Part shown: piece by piece, positions 25,035 to 36,714 of the stretch | How the letters are laid out: every line of letters begins with the position of its first letter | Position numbering within the stretch: the stretch's first letter is position 1 | Position numbers and translations under genes: made by a program | Assembly (NCBI GenBank): GCA_963741525.1 | Contig: CAVUIW010000022.1 | Span: forward strand, 186,001 to 250,000 | Direction of reading: 5' to 3' | DNA length: 64,000 nt | Source: JANNSX01 sp963741525 | GTDB taxonomy: Bacteria > Pseudomonadota > Alphaproteobacteria > Rhizobiales > Hyphomicrobiaceae | Notes under the pieces: generated by a model | Databases searched by the model: none | What the model saw: the letters and a program-made list of their open reading frames with translations, nothing else | What the model was told of the DNA's origin: nothing

Positions 25035-26141
25035 ATGTTTCGCTTCATCCACACCGCCGATTGGCAGATCGGCAAGGCCTTCGGCGGCTTTCCGGCCGAG
25101 AAGCAGGGGGTTCTCTGGGATGCCCGGTTGTCGGCGCCGGATCGGATTGCCGAGGCCGCTCGCACGCAGGGGGCAGCCCATGTGCTGGTGGCCGGTGATG
25201 TCTTCGACAGTGAGGCTCTGCCCGCACGACAAGTAACTCACCTCATTGAACGCCTCCGTGCCCATGACGGCCTCACCTGGCATCTTCTCCCCGGCAACCA
25301 CGATCCCGACCGGCCCGGCGGGATTTATGAGCGGCTCGTCCGGGGAAGCTTGCCGCGGAACGTGCGTCCTTGCCGGCAGGCCGAGGTCGTGACACTCGCC
25401 CCGGGCGTGGCTCTGCTGCCGTCTCCGTTGAAGGCGCGCGCCCAAACGGCCGATCCCACGGCCTGGATGCGAGAGGCGGCGACGCCGCCGGGGACCCTAC
25501 GCATCGGCTTGGCGCATGGCACGGTGCAGGGGTTCGGCAGCTCGTCCGATGCGGCCGCCCGCATCGATCCGGCGATCGCGGGAACGGCCGGCCTCGCCTA
25601 TCTGGCGCTCGGCGATTGGCACGGAACGAAGGAGATTGCCGCCAATGTCTGGTATTCCGGCACGCCGGAGCCCGACCGCTATCTCGGCAACGAGTCCGGT
25701 CAGGTGCTGGCCGTGACGGTTGGCGAGGGGAAGGGCGGGATCACCGTCACACCGGTTCTGACCCGCCGTTTTGCTTGGGTGTCGGCGACGGTCGCGCCCC
25801 GAGCAGGCCAGGACATCGATCGTCTCGGGCTCGAGCTCGCGCAAACCGGCGCGCTCGATCGCGTTCTCGCGCGCATCAAGCTCGAAGGCCAAGCGCCGCT
25901 CGCCGCCCATGGGGCGATCCTGACGCAGCTTGCGAGACTCGAGGAACGGCTCTTTCATCTCGAGCTCGAGCGGGAGGCGTTCGGCGTACAGCCGTTGGCG
26001 GACGATCTCGCCGCCCTCGGTCCGGGAAGCGATCTTGCCGAGGCCGCCGAGCGTCTCGCCGCACTCAAGGCCGACGGCAATCCTTCAGCCGAGCGCGCGC
26101 TCGAAATTCTCTTTCGGCTCGCGGCCGGGAGCGGGCCATGA
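25035..26141 (+). CDS. SbcD/Mre11-like DNA repair exonuclease
   Basis: A 368-residue calcineurin-like phosphoesterase. Metal-binding motifs: FIHTADWQIGK (Asp), VAGDVFDSEAL (Asp), LPGNHDPDRPGG (Asn-His), GLAHGTVQGFG and ALGDWHGTKE. It has the DNA-repair-nuclease (YhaO/SbcD) form, with Gln after DW where classical SbcD has His. The C-terminal 90 residues would cap the nuclease and bind the partner ATPase. It overlaps the start of the SMC-like ATPase gene by 4 bases (ATGA), so the two form a stoichiometric SbcCD-like pair that processes DNA ends or hairpins. Confidence 0.85.
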   Translation: MFRFIHTADWQIGKAFGGFPAEKQGVLWDARLSAPDRIAEAARTQGAAHVLVAGDVFDSEALPARQVTHLIERLRAHDGLTWHLLPGNHDPDRPGGIYERLVRGSLPRNVRPCRQAEVVTLAPGVALLPSPLKARAQTADPTAWMREAATPPGTLRIGLAHGTVQGFGSSSDAAARIDPAIAGTAGLAYLALGDWHGTKEIAANVWYSGTPEPDRYLGNESGQVLAVTVGEGKGGITVTPVLTRRFAWVSATVAPRAGQDIDRLGLELAQTGALDRVLARIKLEGQAPLAAHGAILTQLARLEERLFHLELEREAFGVQPLADDLAALGPGSDLAEAAERLAALKADGNPSAERALEILFRLAAGSGP

Positions 26142-28718
26142 AACTCAGGGCGCTCAGGGTCCGCGAGGTCGGTTGTTTCTCGGACGCCGTGGCGGTCGAG
26201 GGCCTCTCTGGCGGGTTCGATGTACTTGCGGGCAGGAACGAGGCCGGAAAGTCGACGCTGTTCCGCGCTCTCGAAACCTTGTTCGTGGAGAGCTACAAGA
26301 CCGAGAGCCAGAAACTGCGTGACGTGCTCACCCCCTATAGCGGCGGCGCGCCGCTGATAGAGGCCGAGGTCGAGGTGGAGGGCCAGGCCTGGCGCTACCG
26401 CAAACAGTATTTCTCCGGGCGCATGGCCGAGCTTCAGGGCGCGGGCACACTCCACCGCAATGCCGATGCCGAGGCGCGGATGTCCGAGCTGCTCGGAGGC
26501 GCCGCCCACACGGCGCTGCTCTGGGTCGGCCAGGGAGATGCGCTCGTGCATGCGCCGCCTGCGGAAGCGGGTCGCGATCTCCTGATAACCGCGATCTCCC
26601 AAGAGGTCGTCGCGTCTGCCGGTGGACGCCGGGGCGAGGTGGTCCGTCGCGCGGCGGAAGCCGAGCTGGAAGCCCTCGTTACCTTGAAGCAGCAGCGCCC
26701 GCGAGGGTCTAACAAGGCCGCGCGCGATCGCCTGATGGCGCTGGAGCAAAGCCTGAGCGAAGCGGATGTGGCCGCCGTCAACGCCGAGGCCCATATGCAA
26801 GCCCTGGCAAGACTGCGCGATGAGGCGGCGTTGCTCGGCGCGCCTGCAACGGCTGGGGCGCGTGAGGAGCAGCTGGTCCACCTCGTCCGCCAGCTCGCGG
26901 ACGACGATCGAACTCGCGGCGGACATCGCTGCGGCAACCGAGCGGCGGGATCATCTGATGGTGCAGGCGGCGCAGGCAGAGGAGGCACATCGCCGATTCA
27001 ACCTGGCGATGGAGGATCATGCGCGCCTCGGCCGTGAAATCGCGGAGGGGACGGTGGCCGGCGAGCGCCTCGTCGCCGATAGTGAGGCGCTGCGCACGCG
27101 AGCCGGGCAGTCGGCCGCCCGGCTCGCGCAAGCCCGCGCCGAGGAGCAGCGCCTTGCACAGGCCGTCGTCGAGGCGGGCCGGCGGGCAGAGGCTGAGCGC
27201 CTCTCGGCACGGATAAAAGAGGGTGAAGCCGCGCGCGAGAAGCGAGACGCCCTCGCGAGCGGGATTGCCGGCAATCTCATGACGCCGCTGATCCTGGATC
27301 AAGTCGAGGCCGAGGTGCGCGCCATCGCGCTCCTCGAGGACCGGATCAAGGCCGCGGCGCCGGTCGTGGAAGTGTCGATTGAGAAACACGCCACCGCGTC
27401 TGTACTGGTTGATGGAAAGTTGCTCGATGCCAGCAGGTCCTTCCGTCCCGTCGCGCCGCTGACCTTCGCGATCCCGGGGGTTGCCGCGATCCGTGTGTCG
27501 CCGCCGATCGATGCCGGCGAGGATCTTGGCGCCGATGTCGAAGCACACCTGCAGACACTCACCGGATTGCTCGACTTGGCCGGCGTCGACGCCATCGCCA
27601 CCGCCCGCAAAGCCGCCAGGGAACGCGCCGAGGCCGAGCGCGCCATCTCCGGACTGGAGGCACGCCTCCTTGCGCTTGTGCCGGAAGGCATCGAGGCCGC
27701 GCGACGGAACTTGGCCGCGATGCCGGAGAGCGCCACATCGCCGCTGCCGGGCTCCTCGCTCGACGCGTTGGGCAATGAGCTCGGCCGCGCCAAATCGGCG
27801 ACCGCAGCAAGCGCTGCCGAGGAAGCCGCCGCGCTTGCCGCGCTCAACGCCGCATCGACCCGCAAAGCCGTCGAGGAAGCCCGGCTCGACGAGCGCCGCG
27901 GCACCCTCGCCAAACTCGCCGCCGAGCTGCCCTCCGATGACACGCGCGGAGCCCGTCTCGACGAACTGAAATCGCGCGCCGGCCAGCTGAAAGCCAAAAC
28001 CACCGAGGCAACCGAAACAGTCGCCGTGCTTTCCCGCCGCCGCCTCGCCACGCCGGAACGCCAGCGGCTGGCCGCCCAGCGCGCCGAGATCGCCGCCGAG
28101 ATAGAGGGCGTCGGCCGGCGACTGCGCGAGATCGAACGGGAGACCGCCCGCCTCGACGGGCTCATCGAGCGTGATGCGGAGGCGGCAACCGGCCCCGAGC
28201 ACGGCCGACTCCGCGAGGAGGCCGAGCGCGCCCGCCGCGAGGTGGCCCGCTTCGAGACCGAGGTTGCGGGGCTGCTGTTGCTTGAAAAGACCCTCGGCGA
28301 GGTCGCGGCCCTGGGCACCTCGGCCTATCTGAAACCCGTCCTCGAGCGGATTGCGCCGCACCTCGCCGGCCTGCTCGATGCCCCCTCGCTCGCCCTCTCG
28401 GGCAATCTCGGCCTCACCAGCATCGATCGGCGTGGCCGCGCCGAACCGGGCGACCGCCTTTCCGCCGGCACCCGCGAGCAGATCGCGGTGCTCGTGCGGC
28501 TCGCCTACGGGGATATCCTTGCCGCGTCCGGCCGCCCCGTCCCCCTCGTGCTCGACGACGCCCTTGTCTACTCGGACGACGAGCGCTTGGTTAAGATGCT
28601 GGCAATTCTGAGAAAAGCGTCGCATCACCATCAGGTTATCCTGCTGTCTTGCCGGACGCGGGTGATGGCGGAGGCGGGCTTCCAACCGCTCGAGCTGAGG
28701 CCCTGGCGCACCGCGTGA
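26138..28718 (+). pseudogene. SMC-like ATPase (SbcC/YhaN-type), split by a +1 shift
   Basis: Restored, this is an ~860-residue ABC/SMC ATPase: Walker A AGRNEAGKSTLFRALE near the N-terminus, long Ala/Glu/Arg-rich coiled coils through the middle, and at the C-terminus the signature LSAGTREQIAVLVRLAYGD and Walker B VPLVLDDALVYSDDERL. NEAGKS is the YhaN-type Walker A. The N-terminal frame (from ATG 26138) is good to HLVRQLADDD; the rest is in the next frame from IELAADIAAATERRDHL. One extra base near 26898-26907 accounts for it. The N-terminal frame runs on to 27037 as non-protein-like sequence. All ATPase motifs are intact, so a sequence error is as likely as true inactivation. It works with the SbcD-like nuclease upstream. 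Confidence 0.75.
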
Positions 28719-28784
28719 AAAAAGTTATCCCCGCGCGTTGGGGCTGACTTAGAATTGCCGTGGACGCGGAAGAAGGCTCGGCGA

Positions 28785-31580
28785 ATGAGTGCGGACGACG
28801 GCATGACGGCGCATCAAGGGGATATGGGCTTGCAGCCCTTGCTGGAGGCCGTTACGGCGGCCGCAGGTGAGGGTGGGCCGGACCTCGACGCGGCACTCGA
28901 CAGCCTTGGCGACGCCCTGGCGGGGCGTCCAGAGGACGCATCCGAGACGGGCCGTCGCGCGCTCGCCGCGCTCCAGGAGGCTCGCGCATTCGCCGCTGTT
29001 ACAACCTTTGCCGAGCGCCTTATCCGCATCGGACTCGATGATGCCGAGATACGCCGCCGCTATGCCCAGGCGCTCGTCGACAGCGGCCGGCCCGTCGCGG
29101 CACTGGCGCTGATCGAGCCACTGGCCACAGACCCGGCATCCGCCACCAGCCCTGAGCGCGCGGTGGCGCTGGGTGTCACGGGCCGCGCCTACAAGCAGCT
29201 GTATGTCGAGAGCGGCCGCGATCGCGGTTCGCCAAACCGTCCGGATTATTTGCGAAAGGCCCTCGCAGCCTACACGTCCAGTTCCCAGTTGGGCCCGCTC
29301 AAGGAGCGGCGCTGGTGCCGGATCAATCTCGTGGCACTGTTGTTACGGGGTGCTCGCGACCGGATCATTCCCGGCCAGGAGGCCGGCGCCCGCCAGCTCG
29401 CCGAGCGGCTCATCGTCGAGCTGACGCGCGGGGAGCCGGCCGAGCTCACTCAGTGGGACCAGGCGACCCTGGCCGAGGCACATGTGGGCCTTGGCGACAT
29501 GGGGCGCGCCGCCCATTGGTACGGCCTCTTCGCCGAAAATCCGCGCGTCACCGCCTTTCAACTGGCGAGCGCCATCCGCCAATTGGAGGAGGTCTGGGGC
29601 CTAACGATGGCCTCGGCCGAAGGCGGATCATTGCTCGCGGCCCTCAAGACGAAACTCATCGGTATGGGCGCCGGCGCCATCGCGCTCTCGAAGGACGAGC
29701 GCGCCTTTCTCGGTGAGCTCGACGCGACGGGCGCCGATCTGGAGGCCGTGCTCGGTAAGGACGGGCCGATGCAGGTCCGCTGGCTGAAGGCAGGGCTCGA
29801 GGCCGCGCGCGCGGTCGGACGCATCCGCGATCGCCTGACTGGGGCGACATATGGCACCGGTTTCCTGGTCCGGGGTGGTGACCTCCGATCGGACCTCGGC
29901 GACGAAACAGTGGTTCTCACCAACAACCATGTCGTTTCCAGCCGCGGTGGGGCGGCTTTGGGGCTCGCCGAAGCCGAGATTGTCTTCGACGAAGCCGGGG
30001 GACGCCAACCCATCGCCTTTCGCTCTGTTCTGTTCGAGGCGTCGGCGGAAACGCTCGATGCGACTTTGCTCACGCTCGACCGCTGGGACGAGCGCGCGCC
30101 GCCCTTGCCGATCGTCGCGGCCGACTATCTGGCCGACGAGTTCGACCATCTGCCGGCTGCGCGCCGGCGCGCCATTGTCATCGGCCATGCCGACGGGCGC
30201 GAGCTAGCCGTGTCGCTCGCCGATACCCAGATCGTCGATGTCGGCTATCGCGATGCCGCGCGACAGGGCGGGCTGTTCTTGCACTACCGCACACCGACGG
30301 CACCGGGAAACTCCGGTAGCCCGGTGTTTGCGCCGCTTGGGTGGCAGGTGGCGGCACTCCATCACGCGGGCCCCAAGGGCCGGGGCTTGCGCCGTCTCTC
30401 CGGCAAGGCCGGCCACCATCGCGCGAATGAGGGTATTGCCATCGCTTCGATCGCCAAGGCGATGGCACGGACGAGCAAGCCCGTTGCTCTGGCTCCTTCC
30501 ACGCCGCCCGCGTCCCGCGCGGCAACCGAGTTGAGCAAGCCCGCCATTCTCGCGGCGATCGAGGCCGTGGCGAAACCGACGCCGCCGCCAGTGATCGACT
30601 TGCCACCCGTCCGCACATCCGAAGAACTGACATCGACCCTCAAGCGTCTCGATATTCCCGAGAAAGACCTCCGGCAGCTGTTGACGGTGAACCGGGTCCA
30701 ATCCGACGCCTTCGCACCCGAAGTCGTCGCCAAGGGCGGGCTCGCGAAGATCGAGGGGCCTGAGCGTGCGAAAAAGCTCGACGGCGCGGTGTCCGAGAGT
30801 GTTCCCATTGCGCTCATCGAGAGCCTCAACGCCATCGCGCGGTGGCGGCGGCAGCGGGTCTATGCGCAGAAACTTTCGGGAGGCTGGCAGGGCCTGCGCT
30901 TCGTCGCTCAAGGGGATTCCTGGTTCCAATATCCCTTCCTCGTCGAGGACGTCATTGATCATTTGTTCACTGAGCACGCCATCCTCGACCTGTCCGGCGC
31001 CGGGCGGACGCTGCACGATTTCGGCGTTAGCGACGAACTGGTGCACGCCGTCAAATCCGAGGGTCCCAACGGTGTGCTGCTCTCTGGCGGCGGCAACGAC
31101 ATCCTGGGCGAGCATGCGATAAAGCTCTATCTCAAGGACTTCGCGCCCGGACGGCCGGTCGCCGACTATGCCGAGCCGACGCTCGCGGCCCACCTCGATC
31201 TCATCGTCGCTCAGTACGAGCGCATCGTCGGCCAATTGCATGTTATTGCCCCAAGCCTGCGCATCTTCTGCCACGGCTATGACTGGGCGATCCCCAACGC
31301 CGATAAGGGCGATTGGCTGGCCAATCCGATGGCCGCCAAGGGCCTTGTCGACAAGGAGCTTCAGCGCGGGCTGGTGCGACTTCTCATCGATCGCTTCAAC
31401 GAGGCGATGCGCGGCCTCGAACGGCGCTTTCCCGGTCGCGTGATCCTCGTCGACTGCCGCGGCGCCGTCCGCCCGGAGCACTGGTACGACGAGCTGCATC
31501 CGAGCGATCAAGGCTTCGCCGAGGTCGCGGCGCGTTTCCGCAAGCGCATCACCAAGGCGTTCGATCTGGCGACTTCGTAG
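28785..31580 (+). CDS. Three-module protein: TPR-like region, trypsin-like protease, SGNH hydrolase
   Basis: The 931-residue protein has no signal peptide. Residues ~15-340 are alpha-helical repeats with ALxEARAFAAVTTFAERLI and YKQLYVESGRDRGSPNRPDYLRKAL, like the TRAFs-binding/TPR-type N-termini of bacterial conflict effectors. Residues ~355-590 are a trypsin-like serine protease: His382 in VLTNNHVVSS, Asp in ETLDATLL, Ser510 in TAPGNSGSPVF. After a Pro/Thr linker, residues ~700-930 are an SGNH esterase/lipase: Ser712 in AQGDSWFQYP, Gly-Asn in SGGGNDILGE, and DELHPSDQGF with the Asp/His pair. All six catalytic positions are present. ATG 28785 is favoured over TTG 28755 because AGAAGG precedes it. 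It follows the SbcCD-like pair by 66 bases. Protein and ester substrates are unknown; a defence role is speculation. Confidence 0.8.
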   Translation: MSADDGMTAHQGDMGLQPLLEAVTAAAGEGGPDLDAALDSLGDALAGRPEDASETGRRALAALQEARAFAAVTTFAERLIRIGLDDAEIRRRYAQALVDSGRPVAALALIEPLATDPASATSPERAVALGVTGRAYKQLYVESGRDRGSPNRPDYLRKALAAYTSSSQLGPLKERRWCRINLVALLLRGARDRIIPGQEAGARQLAERLIVELTRGEPAELTQWDQATLAEAHVGLGDMGRAAHWYGLFAENPRVTAFQLASAIRQLEEVWGLTMASAEGGSLLAALKTKLIGMGAGAIALSKDERAFLGELDATGADLEAVLGKDGPMQVRWLKAGLEAARAVGRIRDRLTGATYGTGFLVRGGDLRSDLGDETVVLTNNHVVSSRGGAALGLAEAEIVFDEAGGRQPIAFRSVLFEASAETLDATLLTLDRWDERAPPLPIVAADYLADEFDHLPAARRRAIVIGHADGRELAVSLADTQIVDVGYRDAARQGGLFLHYRTPTAPGNSGSPVFAPLGWQVAALHHAGPKGRGLRRLSGKAGHHRANEGIAIASIAKAMARTSKPVALAPSTPPASRAATELSKPAILAAIEAVAKPTPPPVIDLPPVRTSEELTSTLKRLDIPEKDLRQLLTVNRVQSDAFAPEVVAKGGLAKIEGPERAKKLDGAVSESVPIALIESLNAIARWRRQRVYAQKLSGGWQGLRFVAQGDSWFQYPFLVEDVIDHLFTEHAILDLSGAGRTLHDFGVSDELVHAVKSEGPNGVLLSGGGNDILGEHAIKLYLKDFAPGRPVADYAEPTLAAHLDLIVAQYERIVGQLHVIAPSLRIFCHGYDWAIPNADKGDWLANPMAAKGLVDKELQRGLVRLLIDRFNEAMRGLERRFPGRVILVDCRGAVRPEHWYDELHPSDQGFAEVAARFRKRITKAFDLATS

Positions 31581-31657
31581 CGGTTCCAGCCAATGGCGTT
31601 CGGCCCCTCTCTCGGATACCAAAGTCCTCTCCGGTTTAGTTCAGTGGGTTTTTTGGC

Positions 31658-33229
31658 ATGGCGCGCAAAGTCCTTCTCATCACCGGCGATCAGTGGCGCG
31701 GCGAGGCGCTCTCTTGCCTCGGTCATCCCGCCGCCCGCACGCCCCATCTCGACCGGCTGGCGGCAGAAGGGACAACCTTCACGCGCCACTTCACGGCGAG
31801 CGTACCGTGTGGCCCAGCGCGCACGACCTTGCTCACCGGTCTCTATCCCTTCATCCATCGCTCCATCCGCAACGGCGCGCCGCTCGACAAGCGGCATACC
31901 AACATCGCGCTTGAGGTGAGACGCGCGGGCTATGATCCCGTGCTGTTCGGCTATACGGATTCCTCCGCTGATCCCTCCGCCATGGCGCCTGAGGACCCGC
32001 GCCTTAAATCCTACGAGGGCGTGCTGCCGGGATTTCGGTTGGAGGCCTCCCTCAACGAGGCGTGCCTCACCGGCTGGCTTTCGGAGCTGGCGCGCAAGGG
32101 CTACGATGTGCCCGAGCGTCCCATGGACATCTATTTGCATCCGGGTACCGAGCGCGTGCTCGAGCGCTTCGATCGTGGCCCCGCCGTCTTCAAGGCCGCG
32201 GACAGCGACACCGCCTATATCGCCGACAAAGTGATCGACTATCTGAGACTGCGGCGGAAGCAGGATTGGTTCATCCATGCCGTGTTCCTGCGCCCGCATC
32301 CCCCGCTGATCGCGCCCGCGCCCTACAACACGATGATCGATACGAACGATGTGCCGAAGCCGGTTAAGCTCGTCGACAAGACGCGCGAGGCCGCTGTGCA
32401 TCCGTTCTTGGGCTACTGGCTCGAGCAGCAAGCCAATCCCGCCTACTTCGAAAGCCAGGTCGACGTGCAGGCGCTCGCCGAGTCCGATCTCGCGCAAATG
32501 CGCGCGGTCTACTATGGCCTGATCCACGAGGTCGACACACAACTCGGCCGCATTTTCGCGCATCTGGAAAAAACTGGCGAACTCGACGAAACGCTCATCA
32601 TCTTCACCTCGGACCACGGCGAGATGCTCGGTGATCACTGGTGCTGGGGCAAGGCCGGCTGGTACGACGCGGCGAACTCCATTCCGCTCGTCATCCGCGA
32701 TCCGAAAGCGCCGAAGGGCGCGCGCGGGCGCAAGGTCGAGGCCTTCACCGAGTCGGTCGACGTCACGCCGACCATTCTCGACTGGCTCGGCCTCGAGGTG
32801 CCGCATGAGGTGAGCGGGCATTCGCTGATGCCGTGGCTCAATGGCAAGACGCCGGCGGAGTGGCGCAACGCTGTGTTCTGGGAGTTCGATTTCCGAACGC
32901 CCGACACGCAGAAGGCGGAAGCAGCACTTGGCATCACGTCGGATCAGGCGACGCTCAACGTCATCCGCGATACCAGGTTCAAATACGTCCACTTCACCGG
33001 CCTGCCGCCGCTGCTCTACGATCTGACGCGCGATCCGGGCGAGTTGGTCAATGTCGTCGCCGAGCCAGCCTATTTGCCGGTCGTCGCCGAGTATGCGCAG
33101 AAGCTCCTCTCGCACCGCATGCTGCACGCCGAGCGGGGGCTGGCGAACGCGCAGCTGACACCGTCCGGCGTCAAATACCACCGCGGTCCGAGGGGGCATG
33201 CGCCGGGCTGGACGAGCGCGCCGAGTTGA
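31658..33229 (+). CDS. Sulfatase-superfamily hydrolase, phosphonate monoester hydrolase-like
   Basis: A 523-residue alkaline-phosphatase-fold enzyme. The N-terminus KVLLITGDQWRGEALS supplies a metal Asp; SVPCGPARTTLLTGLYP contains the CxPxR signature whose Cys is converted to formylglycine; IIFTSDHGEMLGDHW gives the second pair of metal ligands. The ordering, the RPHPPLIAPAPYN segment and the C-terminal KYVHFTGLPPLLYDLTRDPGEL strongly recall the phosphonate monoester hydrolase/arylsulfatase group of Rhizobium and Burkholderia, which are promiscuous for sulfate and phosphate esters. There is no signal peptide, so it is cytoplasmic. No sulfatase-modifying enzyme is encoded in the window. Natural substrate unknown. 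Confidence 0.85.
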   Translation: MARKVLLITGDQWRGEALSCLGHPAARTPHLDRLAAEGTTFTRHFTASVPCGPARTTLLTGLYPFIHRSIRNGAPLDKRHTNIALEVRRAGYDPVLFGYTDSSADPSAMAPEDPRLKSYEGVLPGFRLEASLNEACLTGWLSELARKGYDVPERPMDIYLHPGTERVLERFDRGPAVFKAADSDTAYIADKVIDYLRLRRKQDWFIHAVFLRPHPPLIAPAPYNTMIDTNDVPKPVKLVDKTREAAVHPFLGYWLEQQANPAYFESQVDVQALAESDLAQMRAVYYGLIHEVDTQLGRIFAHLEKTGELDETLIIFTSDHGEMLGDHWCWGKAGWYDAANSIPLVIRDPKAPKGARGRKVEAFTESVDVTPTILDWLGLEVPHEVSGHSLMPWLNGKTPAEWRNAVFWEFDFRTPDTQKAEAALGITSDQATLNVIRDTRFKYVHFTGLPPLLYDLTRDPGELVNVVAEPAYLPVVAEYAQKLLSHRMLHAERGLANAQLTPSGVKYHRGPRGHAPGWTSAPS

Positions 33230-33330
33230 GCATTGTTGAGGTTCTTAAGGGTGCGGCGCTTCTGCCTTTGAATTTGGGGGCCCGGCGGGGTACAAGGCGC
33301 CGCCATGGAGCGGCAACCCGGGAGCACGCC

Positions 33331-34845
<1,515 letters not shown>

Positions 34846-34855
34846 GGGGCGAGAC

Positions 34856-36148
34856 ATGAAGCCCGCCGGCCGGCTGACAGCCGCTATAGAGGTGCTGACC
34901 GATATTCTCGAGCGCCATCGTCCTGCATCCGAAGCGCTGAACGACTGGGGCAAGGCGCATCGTTTCGCGGGCTCGGGCGATCGGGCGGCCATCGGCAATC
35001 TCGTCTATGACGCGCTGCGCAAGAAGGCGTCGGCCGCGGCGCGAATGGGGGCCGATACGCCGCGCGCGATTGCGCTGGCGACGGCCGCTTTCGCCTGGGA
35101 CTTGGGGCTAGAGGACGTGATCGCGCTCGCCGATGGCTCGGAGCACGCGCCATCGCCCGTCACCGATGACGAGCGCGCTGGGCTGACGGCCCCGGTGCTC
35201 GCCGGTGTTCCCGACCATGCGCTCGCCGATGTCCCCGCCTGGGCTTGGCCGAGTTTCGTGCGCGCTTTCGGAGACGACGCGCTCGCCGCCGGGCGCGCGA
35301 TGGCCGAGCGGGCGCCGGCCGACATTCGCGTCAACACGCTGAAATCGACCGTCGAGAAGGTCGAGAAATCGCTGAACCCGTTCGGGCCCGTGCGGACGCC
35401 GCTTTCGCCGACCGGCCTTCGCGTGCCCGCCCCCAATGGTCCCGGCCGGACGCCCAATCTCCTGGTGGAAGCCGCCTTCCACGCCGGCTGGTTCGAGATC
35501 CAGGACGAGGGCTCGCAGATCGCCGCGCAACTCGCTTATGCAACTCATCCCAAGGCCGGCCAAGTGCTCGATCTGTGCGCCGGCGGGGGCGGCAAATCGC
35601 TGGCGCTCGCGGCTCTGAAAGAGAACCGCGGCCAGATCCACGCCTATGACAACGACAAGCACCGCCTCGCGCCGATCCATCAGCGTCTGCAGCGAGGCGG
35701 GGTGCGAAATGTTCAGGTCCACAGTCCAAGGCCCGGCGCGCTCGATGACCTCAAGGGCAGGATCGACCTCGTCCTCGTCGATGCCCCCTGCTCGGGCACG
35801 GGCACCTGGCGGCGGCGGCCCGACTCCAAATGGCGGCTGTCGCCCGAGGCGCTGCAACGCCGCATCGCCGAGCAGGCTGCGATACTCGACGAGGCGGTGA
35901 ATTACCTCAAGCCAGGGGCGGCACTCGTCTATGTCACCTGCTCGGTGCTGCCCGAGGAGAATGGCGACCAGATCGACGCGCTTCTGGCGCGGTTCCCAGC
36001 GCTTTCGCCGATTGATCTCGCCTTACTCTGGTCCGGGATATCGCCGGGCTCGCCACCCGGCGGTCTTGCCGATGGTCGCCTCCAGCTCAGCCCTCACCGC
36101 GACGGAACCGACGGGTTTTTCGTTGCAGGGCTGAGGCTTGCGAAGTAA
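34856..36148 (+). CDS. RsmB/NOP-family RNA m5C methyltransferase
   Basis: A 430-residue S-adenosylmethionine-dependent methyltransferase of the RsmB/NOP family. The N-terminal ~150 residues are a NusB-like/RsmB helical region; then EIQDEGSQIAAQLAY, the SAM motif LDLCAGGGGKSLALAA, DLVLVDAPCSGTGTWRRRPD (first Cys) and YVTCSVLPEENGDQ (catalytic Cys). It methylates cytosine C5 in rRNA or another RNA; whether it is RsmB itself is uncertain because the N-terminal region is divergent. It starts 10 bases after guaB and is probably co-transcribed. Confidence 0.88.
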   Translation: MKPAGRLTAAIEVLTDILERHRPASEALNDWGKAHRFAGSGDRAAIGNLVYDALRKKASAAARMGADTPRAIALATAAFAWDLGLEDVIALADGSEHAPSPVTDDERAGLTAPVLAGVPDHALADVPAWAWPSFVRAFGDDALAAGRAMAERAPADIRVNTLKSTVEKVEKSLNPFGPVRTPLSPTGLRVPAPNGPGRTPNLLVEAAFHAGWFEIQDEGSQIAAQLAYATHPKAGQVLDLCAGGGGKSLALAALKENRGQIHAYDNDKHRLAPIHQRLQRGGVRNVQVHSPRPGALDDLKGRIDLVLVDAPCSGTGTWRRRPDSKWRLSPEALQRRIAEQAAILDEAVNYLKPGAALVYVTCSVLPEENGDQIDALLARFPALSPIDLALLWSGISPGSPPGGLADGRLQLSPHRDGTDGFFVAGLRLAK

Positions 36149-36228
36149 GAGCCGGGAGGAGGGGGCCGGATGAACCCTTTGGCCCCCTGCCGCGTAGCAC
36201 TCGCATGCCTATGGAGAGGAGAGCGACC

Positions 36229-36714
36229 ATGACCACCGACACCGCCCGGCCCTTTGGCGGCCCGAGCATGGCCCTCGGCGCAACGGTCTTTCTCGGCCTA
36301 ACGCTGGCCGCGGCCTTCATGGGCAGTATGTTCATGCCGGGCGAGTGGTACGAGAGTTTGGTGAAACCCTCCTGGACGCCGCCCAACTGGGTGTTTGGTC
36401 CGGTCTGGGGCCTCCTCTACATCATGATCGCGGTAGCGGGCTTCATTGCCTGGCGCCAGCGGGCTGGCGGGTGGGCGCTGTTGTTGTGGGGCATCGCCCT
36501 TGTGCTCAATGGTATCTGGTCGCCGGTCTTTTTCGGTGCCGAGCAGCCGATGGGCGCGCTCATCATCATTTCCCTGCTGTGGATCGCGATCCTGCTGTTC
36601 ATCATCGCCGCTCGCCGGCGCGCCTGGGTCGCCTCCCTCCTGTTCCTGCCCTATCTCCTCTGGGTCTCCTACGCGTTGTCGCTCAATGCCGGCATCGTCA
36701 CGATGAACTCGTGA
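36229..36714 (+). CDS. TspO/MBR family protein (translocator protein homolog)
   Basis: A 161-residue five-helix membrane protein. The family core is clear: SLVKPSWTPPNWVFGPVWGLLYIMIAVAGFIAW is the conserved loop-helix with the WxPPxxxFxxVW element, followed by NGIWSPVFFG and SYALSLNAGIVTMN. TspO binds porphyrins and tetrapyrroles and affects stress and photosynthesis gene expression in related bacteria. ATG 36229 is chosen since the GGAGAGGAGAG ribosome-binding site lies just upstream; a longer in-frame start at 36205 would put that site inside the gene. It lies alone, with a 285-base gap after it. Confidence 0.92.
   Translation: MTTDTARPFGGPSMALGATVFLGLTLAAAFMGSMFMPGEWYESLVKPSWTPPNWVFGPVWGLLYIMIAVAGFIAWRQRAGGWALLLWGIALVLNGIWSPVFFGAEQPMGALIIISLLWIAILLFIIAARRRAWVASLLFLPYLLWVSYALSLNAGIVTMNS

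Noticed and set aside
26778..28685. 635-codon minus-strand open frame
   Set aside because: Perfect antisense shadow of the coiled-coil ATPase; Gly/Arg-rich without domain motifs.
30204..31622. 472-codon minus-strand open frame
   Set aside because: Antisense to the SGNH and protease parts, which have all catalytic residues.
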